Assembly (NCBI GenBank): GCA_026210745.1
Contig: CP110632.1
Span: 1,364,001 to 1,428,000, forward strand
DNA from: Exobasidium rhododendri
Taxonomy: Eukaryota; Basidiomycota; Exobasidiomycetes; Exobasidiales; Exobasidiaceae
Direction: 5' to 3'
DNA length: 64,000 nucleotides
Shown here in pieces: positions 19,263 to 32,434 of this stretch (positions are counted from its first letter, which is position 1; the number at the start of each line of letters is the position of its first letter). Under the pieces are notes generated by a model. The model searched no databases, was not told the DNA's origin, and was given only the letters and a program-made list of their open reading frames with translations. The position numbers were made by a program, and so were the translations under genes.

Positions 19263-22200
19263 ATGGCGCAATCTACGGGAGCATCCGTCGTTTCACCGAT
19301 GGCAGCCAACTCTGGCGACACCATCATGCGCTCGCTGACTAACCGAAGCCAACGAGACGAAGAGCATCAACAGAGCGACCGACAGTACCACTCCGAAAAG
19401 CAACAAGCTCCAGAGAGTACAAGTGACTCTGTCTCGACTCACAATAAATCCGATTCCGCGCCAGCTACACTCACCGACGACACATGGGCAATGACGGACG
19501 AGCTGAAAGAGTTTTCAGCAACATACACCAAAAATGCGTCAATGGTGCGAAAGTTGGGAGTGACGTTCAAGAACCTCACGCTGAAAGGCATGAACACGGG
19601 CCACGTCTACCAAGAGACTGCCCTTTCTCAATTCGTCCCTCGATTCAACAAGAAGGGATCGGGACAACATAAGGTCATCCTTGACAACATCACAGGAAAC
19701 GTCAAGCCTGGTGAGATGTTGCTCGTGCTCGGTCGACCGGGTGCTGGTTGCACTTCCTTGCTTCGAATGCTTTCCAATCATCGAAATGGATACGGTGAGA
19801 TCACTGGTGATGTGAGATTCGGTAACATGACACCAGAGGAGGCGCTCTTGTACCGTGGTCAAATCATCATGAACACCGAAGAGGAAATCTTCTTTCCCAA
19901 CTTGACCGTCGGACAGACGATCGACTTTGCTACCCGAATGAAAACTCCTTTCCACCTCCCAGAAGGCTCTCACAAACCCCCTCAAGCGGCCAGATTTGCG
20001 CGAGACTTCTTATTGAAGGCTATGGGCATAGAACACACGGCAAACACAAAGGTCGGCAACGAATACGTGCGCGGTGTATCCGGTGGTGAAAGGAAGCGAG
20101 TCTCGATTCTAGAATGCATGGCTGCGCGTGGAAGTGTGTACTGTTGGGATAATTCGACGAGAGGTCTCGACGCAAGCACAGCATTGGAGTGGACAAAGTG
20201 CATTCGAGCAATGACGGATGTTCTTGGTTTGAGTACGATCGTCACATTGTACCAAGCCGGAAACGGCATCTACGATCAATTCGACAAAGTCCTCGTCCTC
20301 GATGAAGGAAAGCAGCTCTTCTTTGGAACAAAGGATGAAGCCGTCCCCTTCATGAACAAGCTTGGATTCTACTGTGATCCAGCTGCCAACAAGGGTGACT
20401 TTTTGACCGGTATCTGCGTACCCACCGAACGTCAGATCATCTCTGGTCACGAGTCGACCTTCCCTCGCACCAACGGCGAGATCCGGGAGCGCTTCCTGCA
20501 AGACACCTTGTCGACAAAGTTGGCCGATGAACTCGACCTGCCTGAGTCAAAAGAGTACGCGCAGAACACGCACGATGTACAAGAGATCGTTCACCACGAA
20601 AAGGCAAAGAGTCTCAACAAGAAGTCTGTCTTGACTACCAGTCTTTGGAATCAGGTCCTCATCTGTACCGCAAGACAGTACCAGATCGTTTGGGGAGACA
20701 AGGCGACGTTCCTGATCACGCAGATCTGTGCCTTTATCCAGGCTCTCGTCGCCGGATCTCTCTTCTACAATGCCTCCAAAGACTCGAACGGCCTGTTCAT
20801 CAAGAGTGGTGCCCTCTTCTTTTCCGTCCTTTACAATGCCCTCATGTCCATGTCGGAAGTCACCGACTCGTTCACGGGTAGACCCGTCATGGCGAAGCAT
20901 CGTTCATTTGCCTTTTACCACCCTGCTGCATTTGTCTTCGCTCAAATTTGCGCCGACGTTCCCGTCAAACTCTTCCAGGTAACCCACTTTGGAATCATCA
21001 TCTACTTCATGGTCGGACTTACCTACTCGGCTACATACTTTTTCACCTACTGGATCATCATCTTTGCCACTACGATGTGCATCACGTCCATGTTCAGGGC
21101 GGTCGGAGCGGCTTTTAAAACTTTTGACTCTGCTTCCAAGGTCTCCGGTCTCTTGTTGAGTATTTTGATCATGTACACGGGATACCTGATTTCGTTTCCC
21201 AAGATGCACCCTTGGTTCAAGTGGATCTTCTGGATCGACCCAATGGCCTACGCCTTCGAAGCGATCCTCGGAAACGAATTCAAGAGCAAGATCATTGAGT
21301 GTGTCGATGCCAACATCATCCCACGAGGTACCGGTTACACCAATGCAGCCTTCCAATCGTGCGCCGGTGTGACGGGTGCTACGCAAGGCGCCACTTCGCT
21401 GACGGGAGATGAGTACTTGGCCGGTCTATCGTACAAGGTCTCGCACATCTGGAGGAATTTTGGAATTGTTTGGGCGTTCTGGGTTCTATTCGTAGCCATC
21501 ACCGTCTTCTTCACTTGCCGATGGGAACAAGAAGCCGCCAACGACAAGCTCCTCATCCCTCGATCGAAGGCCCATCTCGTCTTTGCAGCGGAAAACGCGC
21601 ATGACGTGGAGGGACATGCATCTCACGATCAAGAAAAGCCCATCAGCGACGAAAAACGAATGAAGAAGTCCGGCTCGGAAGAAGACACTACTAACGGAGG
21701 AGCGAACAAAGGAGCAGAGCTGATCAAGAACACTTCGGTCATGGTCTGGAAAGATTTGACTTACACGGTAAAGACTCCCCAAGGTGATCGAGTGCTGCTC
21801 GACAAGGTGCAAGGATGGATCAAGCCAGGTATGTTGGGAGCATTGATGGGATCTTCCGGAGCCGGAAAGACTACCCTCCTGGACGTCTTGGCTCAGAGGA
21901 AGACCGACGGTACAATTCATGGACACATTCTCGTCGACGGTCGCCCTCTGTCTGTCTCTTTCCAACGATCTGCCGGATACTGTGAACAACTCGATGTCCA
22001 CGAGCCCTTCACCACCGTCCGAGAAGCTCTTGAATTCTCTGCACTTCTTCGACAACCTAGAGATGTTCCAGTGGAGGAGAAGCTGGCCTACGTTGACACC
22101 ATCCTTGACTTGTTGGAGTTGCACGATTTGGAGCACACCTTGGTAGGAAAGATCGGAACTGGTCTTAGTATTGAGCAGCGAAAGCGTGTCACCATCGGAG

Positions 22201-23734
22201 TTGAACTAGTATCCAAACCTAGTATCCTGATCTTCCTGGACGAGCCTACTTCTGGTCTGGACGGACAGGCTGCCTACAACACTGTTCGATTCTTGCGAAA
22301 GCTTGCTGATGTCGGCCAGGCGATCTTGGTCACCATTCATCAGCCTTCCGCACAACTGTTTGCGCAATTCGACTCCCTACTTCTCCTTTCCAAGGGCGGA
22401 AAGACGGTCTACTTTGGTGATATCGGAGACAAGGCTGCCACGGTCAAAAACTACTTCAAGGAAAGGGGCGCACCTTGTCCAGACGGATCCAATCCAGCTG
22501 AACACATGATCGACGTTGTGTCCGGAACACTGTCCCAAGGCAAAGACTGGAACAAGATTTGGCTAGAGTCGAAGGAGTGCGAGAAGGTGTCAGCAGAAGT
22601 CGAGAGAACAAACCAGGAAGCGCTCAGCAAACCCCCTGGATACAAAGAGGACGGTCATGAGTTTGCCACTTCGCTTTGGTACCAAACAAAGGTGGTCTCT
22701 ACTCGATTCAATCTTGCGCTATACCGTAACACCGATTATATCAACAACAAGTTCATGCTTCACATCGCTTCCGCGCTCTTCAACGGCTTCACCTACTGGA
22801 TGATCGGTGACAGTGTTTCTGATCTACAGCTCCGACTCTTTGCCATCTTCAATTTCATCTTTGTCGCACCTGGTGTCATTGCTCAGCTGCAGCCTCTGTT
22901 CATCGACCGAAGAAACATCTACGAAGCAAGGGAAAAGAAGTCAAAAATGTACCACTGGGCTCCCTTCACTACCGGATTGATTGTCAGTGAATTGCCTTAC
23001 CTGGTCTTGTGTGGTATCCTCTACTTCGTTTGTTGGTATTTCACCGTTGGCTTCGATGGCAGAGCCAAGTTTGCTGGCTCGACGGTCTTTGTCATGATCA
23101 TGTACGAGTTTGTCTACACTGGTATTGGACAGTTTATTGCAGGTGAGTTTCAAATCATTCTCCAGCGGCGACTGATATATCGATTCATATCTCATGCTGA
23201 CATTGCCCTACTCTCCCCCCTCTTCCCCTCTTACCAGCCTACGCGCCCAACGCCGTCTTTGCCTCGCTTGTCAACCCGCTCGTCATTGGTACGCTGGTCT
23301 CATTCTGTGGTGTACTTGTGCCCTATGCTCAGATTCAAGAATTCTGGCGATACTGGATCTACTACCTCAATCCCTTCAATTACCTCATGGGTTCTCTGCT
23401 CGTCTTTTCGACTTGGTTCCAAGAAGTCACGTGTGATGCCAGTGAATTCGCCCTCTTCGACACGCCAGACGGTCAGACCTGTGCTTCCTACTTGGCGTCG
23501 TACCTCAACTCTTCTGAAGGGTCTGCGGCCAATCTCATCAATCCAGAGGCAACTTCGGGCTGCAGAGTGTGTGAATACACACAGGGAAGCGACTACCTCA
23601 AGACGATCAATCTGAATGATTACTACTACGGATGGAGAGATGCCGCCATCGTCGTCATCTTTGCCTTCTCCTCGTACGGTATGGTGTACCTTCTCATGAA
23701 GCTCAAGACCAAGAAGAGCAAGACAGCCGACTAG
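19263..23734 (+). CDS. Pdr-type full-size ABC transporter (ABCG)
   Basis: There are two exons (19263-23142, 23238-23734), giving 1458 residues in frame. The layout is the reversed (NBD-TMD)2 of Pdr5/Cdr1. NBD1 has the degenerate Walker [13 protein letters not shown] (Cys for Lys), signature [11 protein letters not shown] and Walker [18 protein letters not shown]2 has canonical [11 protein letters not shown], the altered signature [12 protein letters not shown] and [13 protein letters not shown]. This asymmetric pair of ATP sites is typical of fungal Pdr proteins. Two sets of six membrane spans follow the NBDs, with the large last extracellular loop containing cysteine pairs (near the [10 protein letters not shown] segment). 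It should be a plasma-membrane drug or lipid exporter. Reading on past 23142 without splicing would replace the last membrane segments with an unrelated tail. Confidence 0.95.
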
Positions 23735-24063
23735 TTCTTCCTACCCTATCAGTTTTCTGATGTTCATTATTCCGTATTTCATCTTCCGCACATTGTTCTT
23801 ATCATTCATACTTTTATTGTTAACATCAACCGTCTCCTTTCTTTTGCTCGTCATACATTATAATTAGAAGAATAGAACTTAATACAAAATCACACACGCA
23901 CTGAGCCTAAAGGTGCTGCGAAGCGGATGATGATGTGTAATAGTACCGGATTGACTCAAGACGTGTCATGTTACAAAGGGTCAAGGGAGAGGGGGGGCGC
24001 TTTGATGATAAGTCTCGAGGAGATCGCTCGTCACCTTTGGCTCGATTGCTTCCAGAATCGCGC

Positions 24064-24830
24064 TCAATTCTTTCCAGACTCTCTCTCCCGTCTCCTCCCC
24101 CTCTTTGCTCCTGACAAAGTCGGAGGTCTCCTCGTTGTGAATTTGTCCATCATGGAAGTACTGACCGTTGATTCGGGTCCTGCAGTGACGGCAAGCACGA
24201 GAGCTCGACTGCCCACATCCGTTCTGCGGCCCAACGTTTTCTTCAAAATGTAGCCCACCCAGCTACTCGGCGTTTCACGAGTCAATTCCGACTGACAGAA
24301 GCCTGGATTGATCAAGTTCATCGTCACTTTATCCTTGCCTTTACTTGTCAAGATCGGCACGAGATGTCGAACGACGAGGATCTCGAGAAGTTTGCTCGTC
24401 ATGTATCGCTCCGCCATGGAATTCTCTGATGGTGACTCATTCAAGGCCTTGAATATGTTCGTTTCGTTTTTCTCTGGAAACTTACTCCAACAATGCGTTC
24501 GGGAAGTGACAATCGTGATTCGTGGGTTTAGTGAGGAGTCTGGATGCTTCCGGGCTGATTCTTCCATGGTAGAGTATAGCATGAATGCCAGCTAGGAATG
24601 TCCCAATCACATTGACCTTGAGCGAGCTCTCGTATCCTTCCACGGAAGAGTACTTGGTCGTCGCAATCCCAGCATTCAGGAGTAGTATGTCCAGTCTTGA
24701 CAGCGTCGTCTTCACTCTCTTGACAAACGCCTTGATCGACTCGTTCAACGACATGTCTCCAAAGCCCAGACTTCCATGACAGACTCCTTGCATCCGGTAC
24801 TACGCTCGATGTCCACCCTCGCCATCGTTG
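24064..24830 (-). pseudogene. Decayed short-chain dehydrogenase (SDR) gene
   Basis: The SDR core is recognisable but broken. LDILLLNAGIATTKYS and GYESSLKVNVIGTFL (NAG and NVxGTF blocks) are in one frame. ARKHPDSSLNPRITIVTS, AERYMTSKLLEI (YxxxK, here YMTSK) and LINPGFCQSELTRE are in another. The switch occurs near 24590-24610 with no room for an intron. A second shift lies near 24750, where EVWAL and DMSLNES are out of register. The N-terminal Rossmann GxxxGxG is missing upstream. At least two frameshifts plus truncation point to a pseudogene related to fungal retinol-dehydrogenase-like SDRs. Confidence 0.75.
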
Positions 24831-25062
24831 CGATTTTTCACACTGTTACATCTACACGACCATAGCACCGGTTTAAGCAGTAGAGGGGTCGTAGAAAGTC
24901 TCACGAATCCAAGGCATCTGTAATATAATCTATTCATCTTGGGTTTGGCAGTGAAAGAACAACTCCTATCTATGAGATATGGAGCAGGGCCCAAGCAAAG
25001 CAACGGCAGGGATGCAAACGTAGTATGGAAATGAGTAAAAGATAGTACAAGTGGGCAGCAGG

Positions 25063-27040
25063 TCAACATCCGGAACGCAGAGAATTCTTCGGCCAGGCGT
25101 AGGCCGTCGAATTCCAGGTAGTGGCGTTGGGGTTCTGGTAGACATCGGTATGGTTGCTGATGTACGCTGCAGTAGGGTAGTCCGCTGGATCGCAAGACAG
25201 CTTCTCCTTGCCCTTTTCTTGATAGATTCGAACGTAGTCGAACTTCAATTGAGCCGGGAAAGAGACTCCCGTATCGGTAAAGTCGACGGTTTGAAAGCTA
25301 GTCGACATGCCCAAGTTCATGATGATCGCCATCGGCTCTACTGGGATGTTCCTCTGCGAAATCTCCATGACGGTACTCGCAGGAACAGTGGCACCTGTGA
25401 CTGTCCATGTGGGTAGCCCATCGACGTACCATGTCACGAAGCCGCCGCCATTCAAGTCCCAATCGGGCTCATACTCGACGCCAAACTTGACCCACTTCTC
25501 TGAATCAGGTGCGTCGTAGTCGGCAAAGCCACGCTGAGGGATCAGAGAAACGGCAGAGACGGACTCTTGGTACACGCCTCCTACATACGTATTGATTATG
25601 GTGTCGTCACCGATAATGGTCGCAGCCGGCGTGCTGTTTACCCAGTAGTACGCTTCGTCGAAAGGCGCAATCTGCATCGACTGACTTGCGTAGCTGTTCT
25701 TGACGCCACTCTCCGTCTTGATCTGCGCTTCCAGTATGTCCAGCTCCGGCGAACTCCTGCCGACCTTTACGTTGGGACCTGGATGATCTTCGCCAGCACA
25801 TGTACACGAAGGTGTCCGCATGCCAGGCAACTCGGATATGTTCCCCCCTTTCGTGTATTCTCCTGATGACTTGACCGCCTGGATTGGTCCACCTGCGGCG
25901 TTTGTCTGGTTCGGCAGGATGCCCGTGTCACAGCCTTGATAGGAGTAGGGCCACATGCCGTCGGTGGTGGCTAGATAGCCAGGTCTTCCCAAGTTGCCCA
26001 TCAGCCAGGCAGCAGGCCAGTAGCCAGAGGTGGTGTGGGAACCCGGCTGGATGATGGAGAATTCAATGTAGCCACCCTGAAAGCACAGCTTGTTCCAGCT
26101 CTGAAGCATGCCCGATTGAAAGTTGAGATCGTGGGTAGGATGATCTGTCATGGTGATCACGAGTGCTCCGCCGGTCGTGTTGATATTTTCAGGTGAGTAC
26201 CATTCGTAGTCCTGAGTAGCCCCGTACCAGATGTCGACCGCCTCCCACTGATATAAAATGTTTACAAGACATGGTCAGGGAAGAGTTCCTCTAAGAGGTG
26301 AACTCTCTGCTACTACTACTCACATTCTGATCGTCGCCGGGCCAAAAGGTGCGACCGTCCGTCTCGAACTCGTCGGAGAATTGCAGGTTGTAGGACTTGC
26401 CCGAGGCGGTGGATGTAAATGTGGTTGCCGAGGAGGGGGTGTCTGAATCGATGAGCGATCGCAAGGCAGTCAATACGCCGACTTGCCCAGTCCCGTTTGT
26501 GCCGCCCAGGTTGTAGCTGCCGCTTGTGCTTGTGCTGCTCTTGAGAAAGTGATAGAGGATCGGATAGCCGGCAAACAGCATGAGTAGACCGGCAACGAGA
26601 CAGAATAGTGTCAAGACATTGAGGAACCCTCGCAGGGAGATGGCGTGTGAATGCTGGTCGACTCCTCTTGGATCATGCAGGTAGTCATCTGCCTCCTCTG
26701 TCTTGGTATCCCGCATACCCCACGCTGCGACGTCTTCCAATGCTGCACTGTTGGCCTTTCGTCCGCCTTCGTTTTCGATAAGACGTTCTCCACTCGATTC
26801 CACACTGCTCTGGTCATCGTCGTAGCTGTTGTGCCGTGTCGTCGTTGTCGTCCTCCTCTGCTGATTCAGGGCCGAGTATGGTCCCAGGTCGCTCTCGCCA
26901 GGGAAGGATTCGGAGGAAGTGCCTCCAAATCTCGACACATCCTGGCTCGAGTAGTAGTTGCCATTACCACTGCTCTCATTGGCATAGGACGGAGACGCGG
27001 GCAGTGGTGAAAGCAGGTCGTGGCCATCCCTGGACGACAT
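25063..27040 (-). CDS. GH16 Kre6/Skn1-type beta-glucan synthesis protein
   Basis: There are two exons (27040-26324, 26247-25063), giving 633 residues in frame. The first part is a long Ser/Asn-rich cytosolic tail, then one membrane anchor (LNVLTLFCLVAGLLMLFAGY): a type II protein. The luminal part is GH16: LQFSDEFETDGRTFWPGDDQN, the W-rich core, and SSPELDILEAQ with the catalytic ExDxxE-like glutamates. It ends with PADYPTAAYISNH and an AWPKNSLRSGC tail. Kre6 and Skn1 act in the Golgi/ER or at the plasma membrane and are needed for beta-1,6-glucan of the cell wall. The start at MSSRDG is chosen because the upstream in-frame extension is hydrophobic low-complexity sequence that does not fit a type II tail. 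Confidence 0.92.
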
Positions 27041-30000
27041 TTCTCTCCTTATCGAACGTGGATCTCTGTGGGAAGAAAGAAGATCGAGTGCGTGTGTATA
27101 GCCAGGAAGAAAGGGGAAGCGGGGCAAGGTAGTAGAGCAGCTCAAGCAGATAGACGTGTGTACCGGAAGCAGCTTAAAGATAAAAGAGACAGAGAGAGAG
27201 AGAGAAGGGGGCCTCAACGTACGCTCTCCCAGTCTCGCAATCTTAGTGTCGAGCTTGTGCCATGGTGAAATTCTCCTTCGGTTCCTTCCTTTGCGGCGGT
27301 GCTCCTTTACGGCATAGAGCTGTCCCCCAAAACGATTGGACTAGGGCGCAAGATCAGCAGGCATGCGTGCATCTGCGACATATTCGTACTCTATGTTGAG
27401 TGTGCGTGCATGTAACAGGAAACCTTGAACAGATTGGGATGGTCGACCGGTTCTATAAATAAACGCAATACTACAATCCCACGTCCCCCCATCGGTAATT
27501 GTTTGGCGGTGTGGTACCACACCGAAATCTTAGACTATACTCGATTCGCGTCTCGCGTCTCTCTCTCTCCCCCTGTGTCACACTTTTTCGGAGTGTTGGA
27601 CTGTACTTTTATTTGTCATTGCTTTGAATTTCTTCGCTTCCGCCGGAAGAAAGCCACCGTTCGGCACATACTTTATATAAATAAAGGGGGCGACTTGGAC
27701 AAATTTCCTTGCTTTGAATAAATTGCTCCGACTGCCTAAATATAGTTCTACCAAATCCTTTGCTGTCCTGGCTATACTTACTGTCCTCTACTCCCCTTCC
27801 TACTGGAGTGGGACTGTACACTATTATCATCTTCTAATCAGAGGCAGAAAAAGGCACAACGTTTCCTCGAAATGTGCCTCGTTAGTCGGACTTGACAGGA
27901 GGCAGAGTGCACAGACTTGTCAGGCCGATGTCGGAAACGTTTTCTCTCCTTGCAAGAAGGGCCTCGGTCTCTGTATAGTCAGTCCTGTAGTGGTGTAGCA
28001 TTGTAATAGATTTACTAGTGACAAGAGCTAGCCCTGTCCGACCTTCTTTGACATCTGGACAGTGAAATTCCCACCATGCTAATTACTCAATGCTAATTAC
28101 TCAACGTTGCGGTGGGGTCGGCGGCATAAATGTATTCAGGCTTCGGTCGATGTCAGGGAAGGAAAGTGAGCCGGTCACTCACACCGACCCCCTTTTGACA
28201 AATACGACGCATCATGTACACCTGGCTGGTTGCGTAGTCGTTGAGTTAGACGCACTACTAGAGCACGCTGGTGCAGAGGAAGGGGAAAGGAAGATGCAAC
28301 TAGATCGACAGAAGAAGGACGGCTGCCTCTGATGTTCCTTCTAGTCTGCTTCTTTCTCTTTTTTCCGCTACTGCATCTCACCCTTTAACAATAGTCGTGA
28401 TCAGGACGCGCCCGATGTTGCATGCACTGATGGATCACGAGGGCCATACATGCAGCAGAGTCCGCCGTGTCCCTCGTCTGACTGCCGCTCTACATCGATA
28501 TCCTACCTTTCAACATGGATTGGGACTGAATCATCCCGTTTCTTGGCACAAAAGCGTCAGTCGCCATCGATTGGGAGGGAAGGAAGGCTTTCAGAGGAAG
28601 ATGATGGGCGGTAAATGTAGCTTCCAGTCGTCGAGCCTCTTCTCTTCATCGCCCATGGGGATGTTTGGGTACGATTGTCTCATGAAGGGACAGTCTGGGA
28701 GTATAGCTCGTTGAAGGATCAGTGAACGTGAGGTGTAGGAGGAGGGATAGATCGAAATTCGAAGTAGTCGCGACATCTCTGGCTCCATCTTCGTGTCAAC
28801 GTTTTCGCAGCAGTCGCTATTCTGGCCATGGGCGAGCGCAGGCTATTTTACAGGTGTCCCATGATGACTACATCGTTGCAAGATTAGATTAGTGAGTGAG
28901 TGTGAGGTGAATCTTCTCAGGTGAACGCATCGAGGTGACACATTCGAGCTGCCGAGCTGGATGCCTAGGTGAGGAATCGGTGGATAGAAGGCGAGAGAGA
29001 AAAGGAGATCTGTCTCAGATAATCTTTTAGCCGAGTGGCTTTTTCAGCTTGACAGCTGCTCCTCCGCATCAAAGACCACAGCCTGTGTCCTCTTTGCAGT
29101 AAGAAGAGGTGCGCTTTCAGAAAAAGCACTCGACCATTGTCCGACATCTCGCCCCCGCATGGCGTGGAAATCCGCGCCGTACCTACAGCAGGCGACTGAG
29201 ATCGCACTGCCGGGAGCAAAGGACTGCATAGCCCAAAGCTCGCACTACTACACCACCGTCGATGAGGATCTGCTTTCCTGCCCAAGACGCCACTTGCTCC
29301 CTTCCCCCCTGCCAAAGGTACTTCTACCCCACTGGCTTGGCATCAGTAGCCCTTGCAGCAACCTTTCTAATTCATGCGCGCACATTCGAGGTACGACCAA
29401 GAGGTGGAATATATTCTTCATCGCTTACGTTGTAGCGGCGGGGAGGAGTGCCGAGGATGTGGGTGAACGGGTGCGCAAAGACATCGCAGGCGATCGATGC
29501 ACGCGCACAATGAGGGAAAAGCGGGGGAGCGCGGATAAAAGTAGGACCGGCCGGCTAAACGATATCGTCGCCTCAATAGTATGTCCAGGTCGCCCTCGAA
29601 TATACGTGCCACGTGTGCATCTGTATCGTGATCCCCCCCTGAATAGCACAATCAACCCCGCAGCAGGCTAAACTATCATCCATTCCCACTAACCCCTTCC
29701 TCTTTCCACCCCACCCATCTCTACCTGTGCTGCGATTGTGCCGTCCTGCTTTGCTTTGCGTCCGCTTCCAAAGACAAGGAGTCGCTCCCTCCTCCTCTTC
29801 CAAGCCAACGCAAAGGTATAAAGACAATCAACTCACTCTCGAGAACTTGTGCGGGGCCCCATCATCTGCATCACCTTCTATCATCTCTACATCTCCTACC
29901 ATCCTTCACCCTCCCCCCCCCAAGGACCTTCACTGGCTACTCCTCCATCCAGCGCACCAAAAGCCCCAAGCAAGCACCGGGCAACGTAAAGTCTCACTAT

Positions 30001-30209
30001 ACACCTTCGTGAGTTGAGAAACTGCAACGGTCAGGTCACGCGATTATGTAATCTGAGACAGGTGGACATAATGCCGGCGCGGCCTCTGCCCAATGTCAAT
30101 TCTGGCGATTTAGACATTCTTGGCTGACGTTGGATTTTTTACCGGACTCTTTCTGCAGAGACGCCCTCTCACCCCACCCCCCCTCTTTCATCGGTCCAAC
30201 TTCTCACCC
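27041..30209. other. 3.2-kb region without a supported gene
   Basis: Only short, unrelated ORFs are present on either strand. It must contain the promoter of the leftward GH16 gene and of the rightward MFS transporter, whose 5' flank (about 29690-30210) is strongly CT-rich. TATATAAATAAA occurs at about 27672-27683 and an 18-bp perfect palindrome at 27507-27524. A non-coding RNA or a fast-evolving small-protein gene cannot be excluded. Confidence 0.35.
27507..27524. repeat. 18-bp perfect palindrome
   Basis: CGGTGTGGTACCACACCG is its own reverse complement. The CGG-N12-CCG ends recall sites of fungal zinc-cluster regulators; that reading is inference. Confidence 0.6.
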
Positions 30210-31986
30210 ATGGTCCACCTCAAGAGGATCGAGGACCGACCTACACCGTCTGCGATCTACAACTGGCGTGTATATACCTTGGCAGCCATTGCAGCATGGG
30301 CAGCCGTTGCGATCGGGTATGACTCTGCCTTTGTTGGCACGGCCATCACCCTCAAGGGCTTCACCAAGGACTTCGGTACGCTCTCGAAAGACACCAGCGC
30401 GAATCTCGTCTCAACATACCAAGCGGGCGCCTTCTTTGGTTCGTTTGCCGGCTACCCGCTAGGACACTTCATCGGACGAAGGTGGGGTCTCACCATTGCC
30501 GCTATTGTCTTCACGATCGGAGCCATCATCATGACGATCGCCAGTCCTAGCACCGGTTTGGCGCCCATCTACGCTGGAAGAGCCATTGCTGGTCTTGCTA
30601 TTGGTGCGGCATCGAACTTGACACCCATGTACATTGCCGAGATTGCACCCCCTGCCATTCGAGGTCAATTGGTCGGCATGTACGAGATCGGTTGGCAGAT
30701 CGGAGGTGAGTTTTGTCTGGTGTGGCGCGCGTCGAAGAAGAAATTTTCAGCGCGCCCATCATGCTCCCGACTTTGCTCGTCCATTTGCTGACCATCCCAA
30801 CCCGTTTTTTCTCCTTCAATGGCATCCAGGTATCGTTGGGTTCTTCATTTCGTACAGTGTCTCGACTACTCTAGAGCCTAGTACGGAGCAATGGAGGATC
30901 CCTTTCGCCGTCCAGATCATCCCAGGAGGTCTTTTCGCTCTTACTGCACCATTCTTGATCGAATCGCCTCGATGGCTGCTCTCTCGTGGTCGAAATGAAG
31001 CTGCTGCCGTCGCTCTAGCCAAGATTCGTAACTTGGATCGATCAGAGCCTTACTTTGTGGAAGAACTCAGTGACATGAACAATGCCCTTGCTGCTCAACG
31101 TCAAGCTTGTGGTGGAGACGGGTTCTGGTCACCCTTCCGAGCCGTCTTTACCGATCGAAAGATGCTGTGGCGACTCTTCCTCACCAGCTCTCTGTTTGCT
31201 TTCCAGAATGGAACCGGTATCAACGCCATCAACTACTACAGCCCCACCGTCTTCAAGAGCTTGGGCATTACTGGCTCCAACACGGGTCTCCTCACCACTG
31301 GAATCTTCGGAGTCATCAAGACGTTGGGCGCTCTTATTTGGATCTTCTTCCTCATCGACCGACTGGGACGAAGGAAGATCTTCATGATCGGTGCTGCTGG
31401 TGGAAGTGTCTCCATGTTGGCCATTGCCATCTACGTTGCCGTGGACAAGCCTGCCGTTCGAGCGGCTGCCGGTATCACCACCTTGAACTCGCCTGGAAGA
31501 TTCGCCATTGCCTGCTTCTACATCTGGACAATCTTCTACGGAACGACGTACAACGGAACTCCATGGGTCGTCGCTTCCGAGATCTTCCCTCTTCATGCAC
31601 GAGCGATTGGACAGACGTGCGGTGCCTCGAGCAACTGGCTCTACAACTTCGCCATTGCCCGATCAACGCCCACAGCCTTCGCCAACATCGGATGGGGCTT
31701 CTACCTCATCTTTTCATGCCTCATGCTCATCTCCATCCCATACATCTACTTCTTGTTGCCAGAGACGAAAGGGGTGCCGCTGGAGAAGATGGACGAGCTC
31801 TTTGCCATCAGGCCTGTTCACAACGCTGGCCCGATCCTCTTGGCTCGACTGCAACACGAACGAATGACCCACCCCAACAACGTCAACTCGCTCGGTCGAA
31901 ATAACACCAAGCACTCCAGCTCTGGCGAACACACTCCCGAAAAGGACTCCAGGGCCAGCTTGGAGCTCAACACGGCCACGGCTTGA
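30210..31986 (+). CDS. MFS sugar / quinate-type transporter
   Basis: There are two exons (30210-30705, 30830-31986), giving 550 residues in frame. Sugar-porter signatures are visible: GRRWG after TM2, PESPRWLLSRGR at the TM6 loop, NGTGINAINYYSPTVFKSLG in TM7, DRLGRRK, and PETKGVPLEKMDELF after TM12. The NGTGINAINYYSP form is closest to the quinate permease/hexose group, from memory. It should be a 12-span plasma-membrane proton symporter. Starting at MVHLKRIEDR fits the usual short N-terminus; the upstream in-frame Met (30120) lies in a CT-rich leader and is less likely. Confidence 0.93.
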
Positions 31987-32434
31987 GATTCTGTTGCCAA
32001 GCTGTACAATATATCTATCTCTCCTCTGCCGCTTGCTGCTGCAAATTCTGCTTTTCTCCTCTCTCTCTCTCTCTCTCTTGCCATGTATTACAATAGTCTC
32101 ACATACGTTTCGGTCTATCTCAGTCACTAGGAAGAATTGCATGTCTTTTTATATCTCATGAAGTACATTGTGTGCGCGTGTATTTGTATGTGGTCTGAAG
32201 CAGTAGAAAGCAGGCGAGTGTATAGGTACAGGAGCAATGATCATCCGAAGAGGGGGGGTATACGCAGAAAGGGGGAGCCAGTAGAAGTGAGGACGTGTAT
32301 GATGTCCAAAGTGCAGTGATTCGGGGGGAAAGCAAAAAGTGATGTGCGCGAGTGGAGATGGCTTCCAAGAGCATGGAATAGTGGCATGCGGTGGGTGGAC
32401 GGTGTGTTCCCACCAAGGGCCGTCGTTCTTGCTG
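31987..32434. other. Convergent 3' region between MFS transporter and histidine kinase
   Basis: This is the 3' flank of two convergent genes. It contains a (CT)n tract at about 32060-32079 and no coding sequence. Confidence 0.5.

Noticed and set aside
27180-27205. Possible regulatory GA repeat
   Set aside because: Short simple-sequence tract; nothing beyond low complexity supports a function.
28965-29671. Several overlapping ORFs on both strands
   Set aside because: No domain, no splice-consistent extension, and competing frames on both strands.
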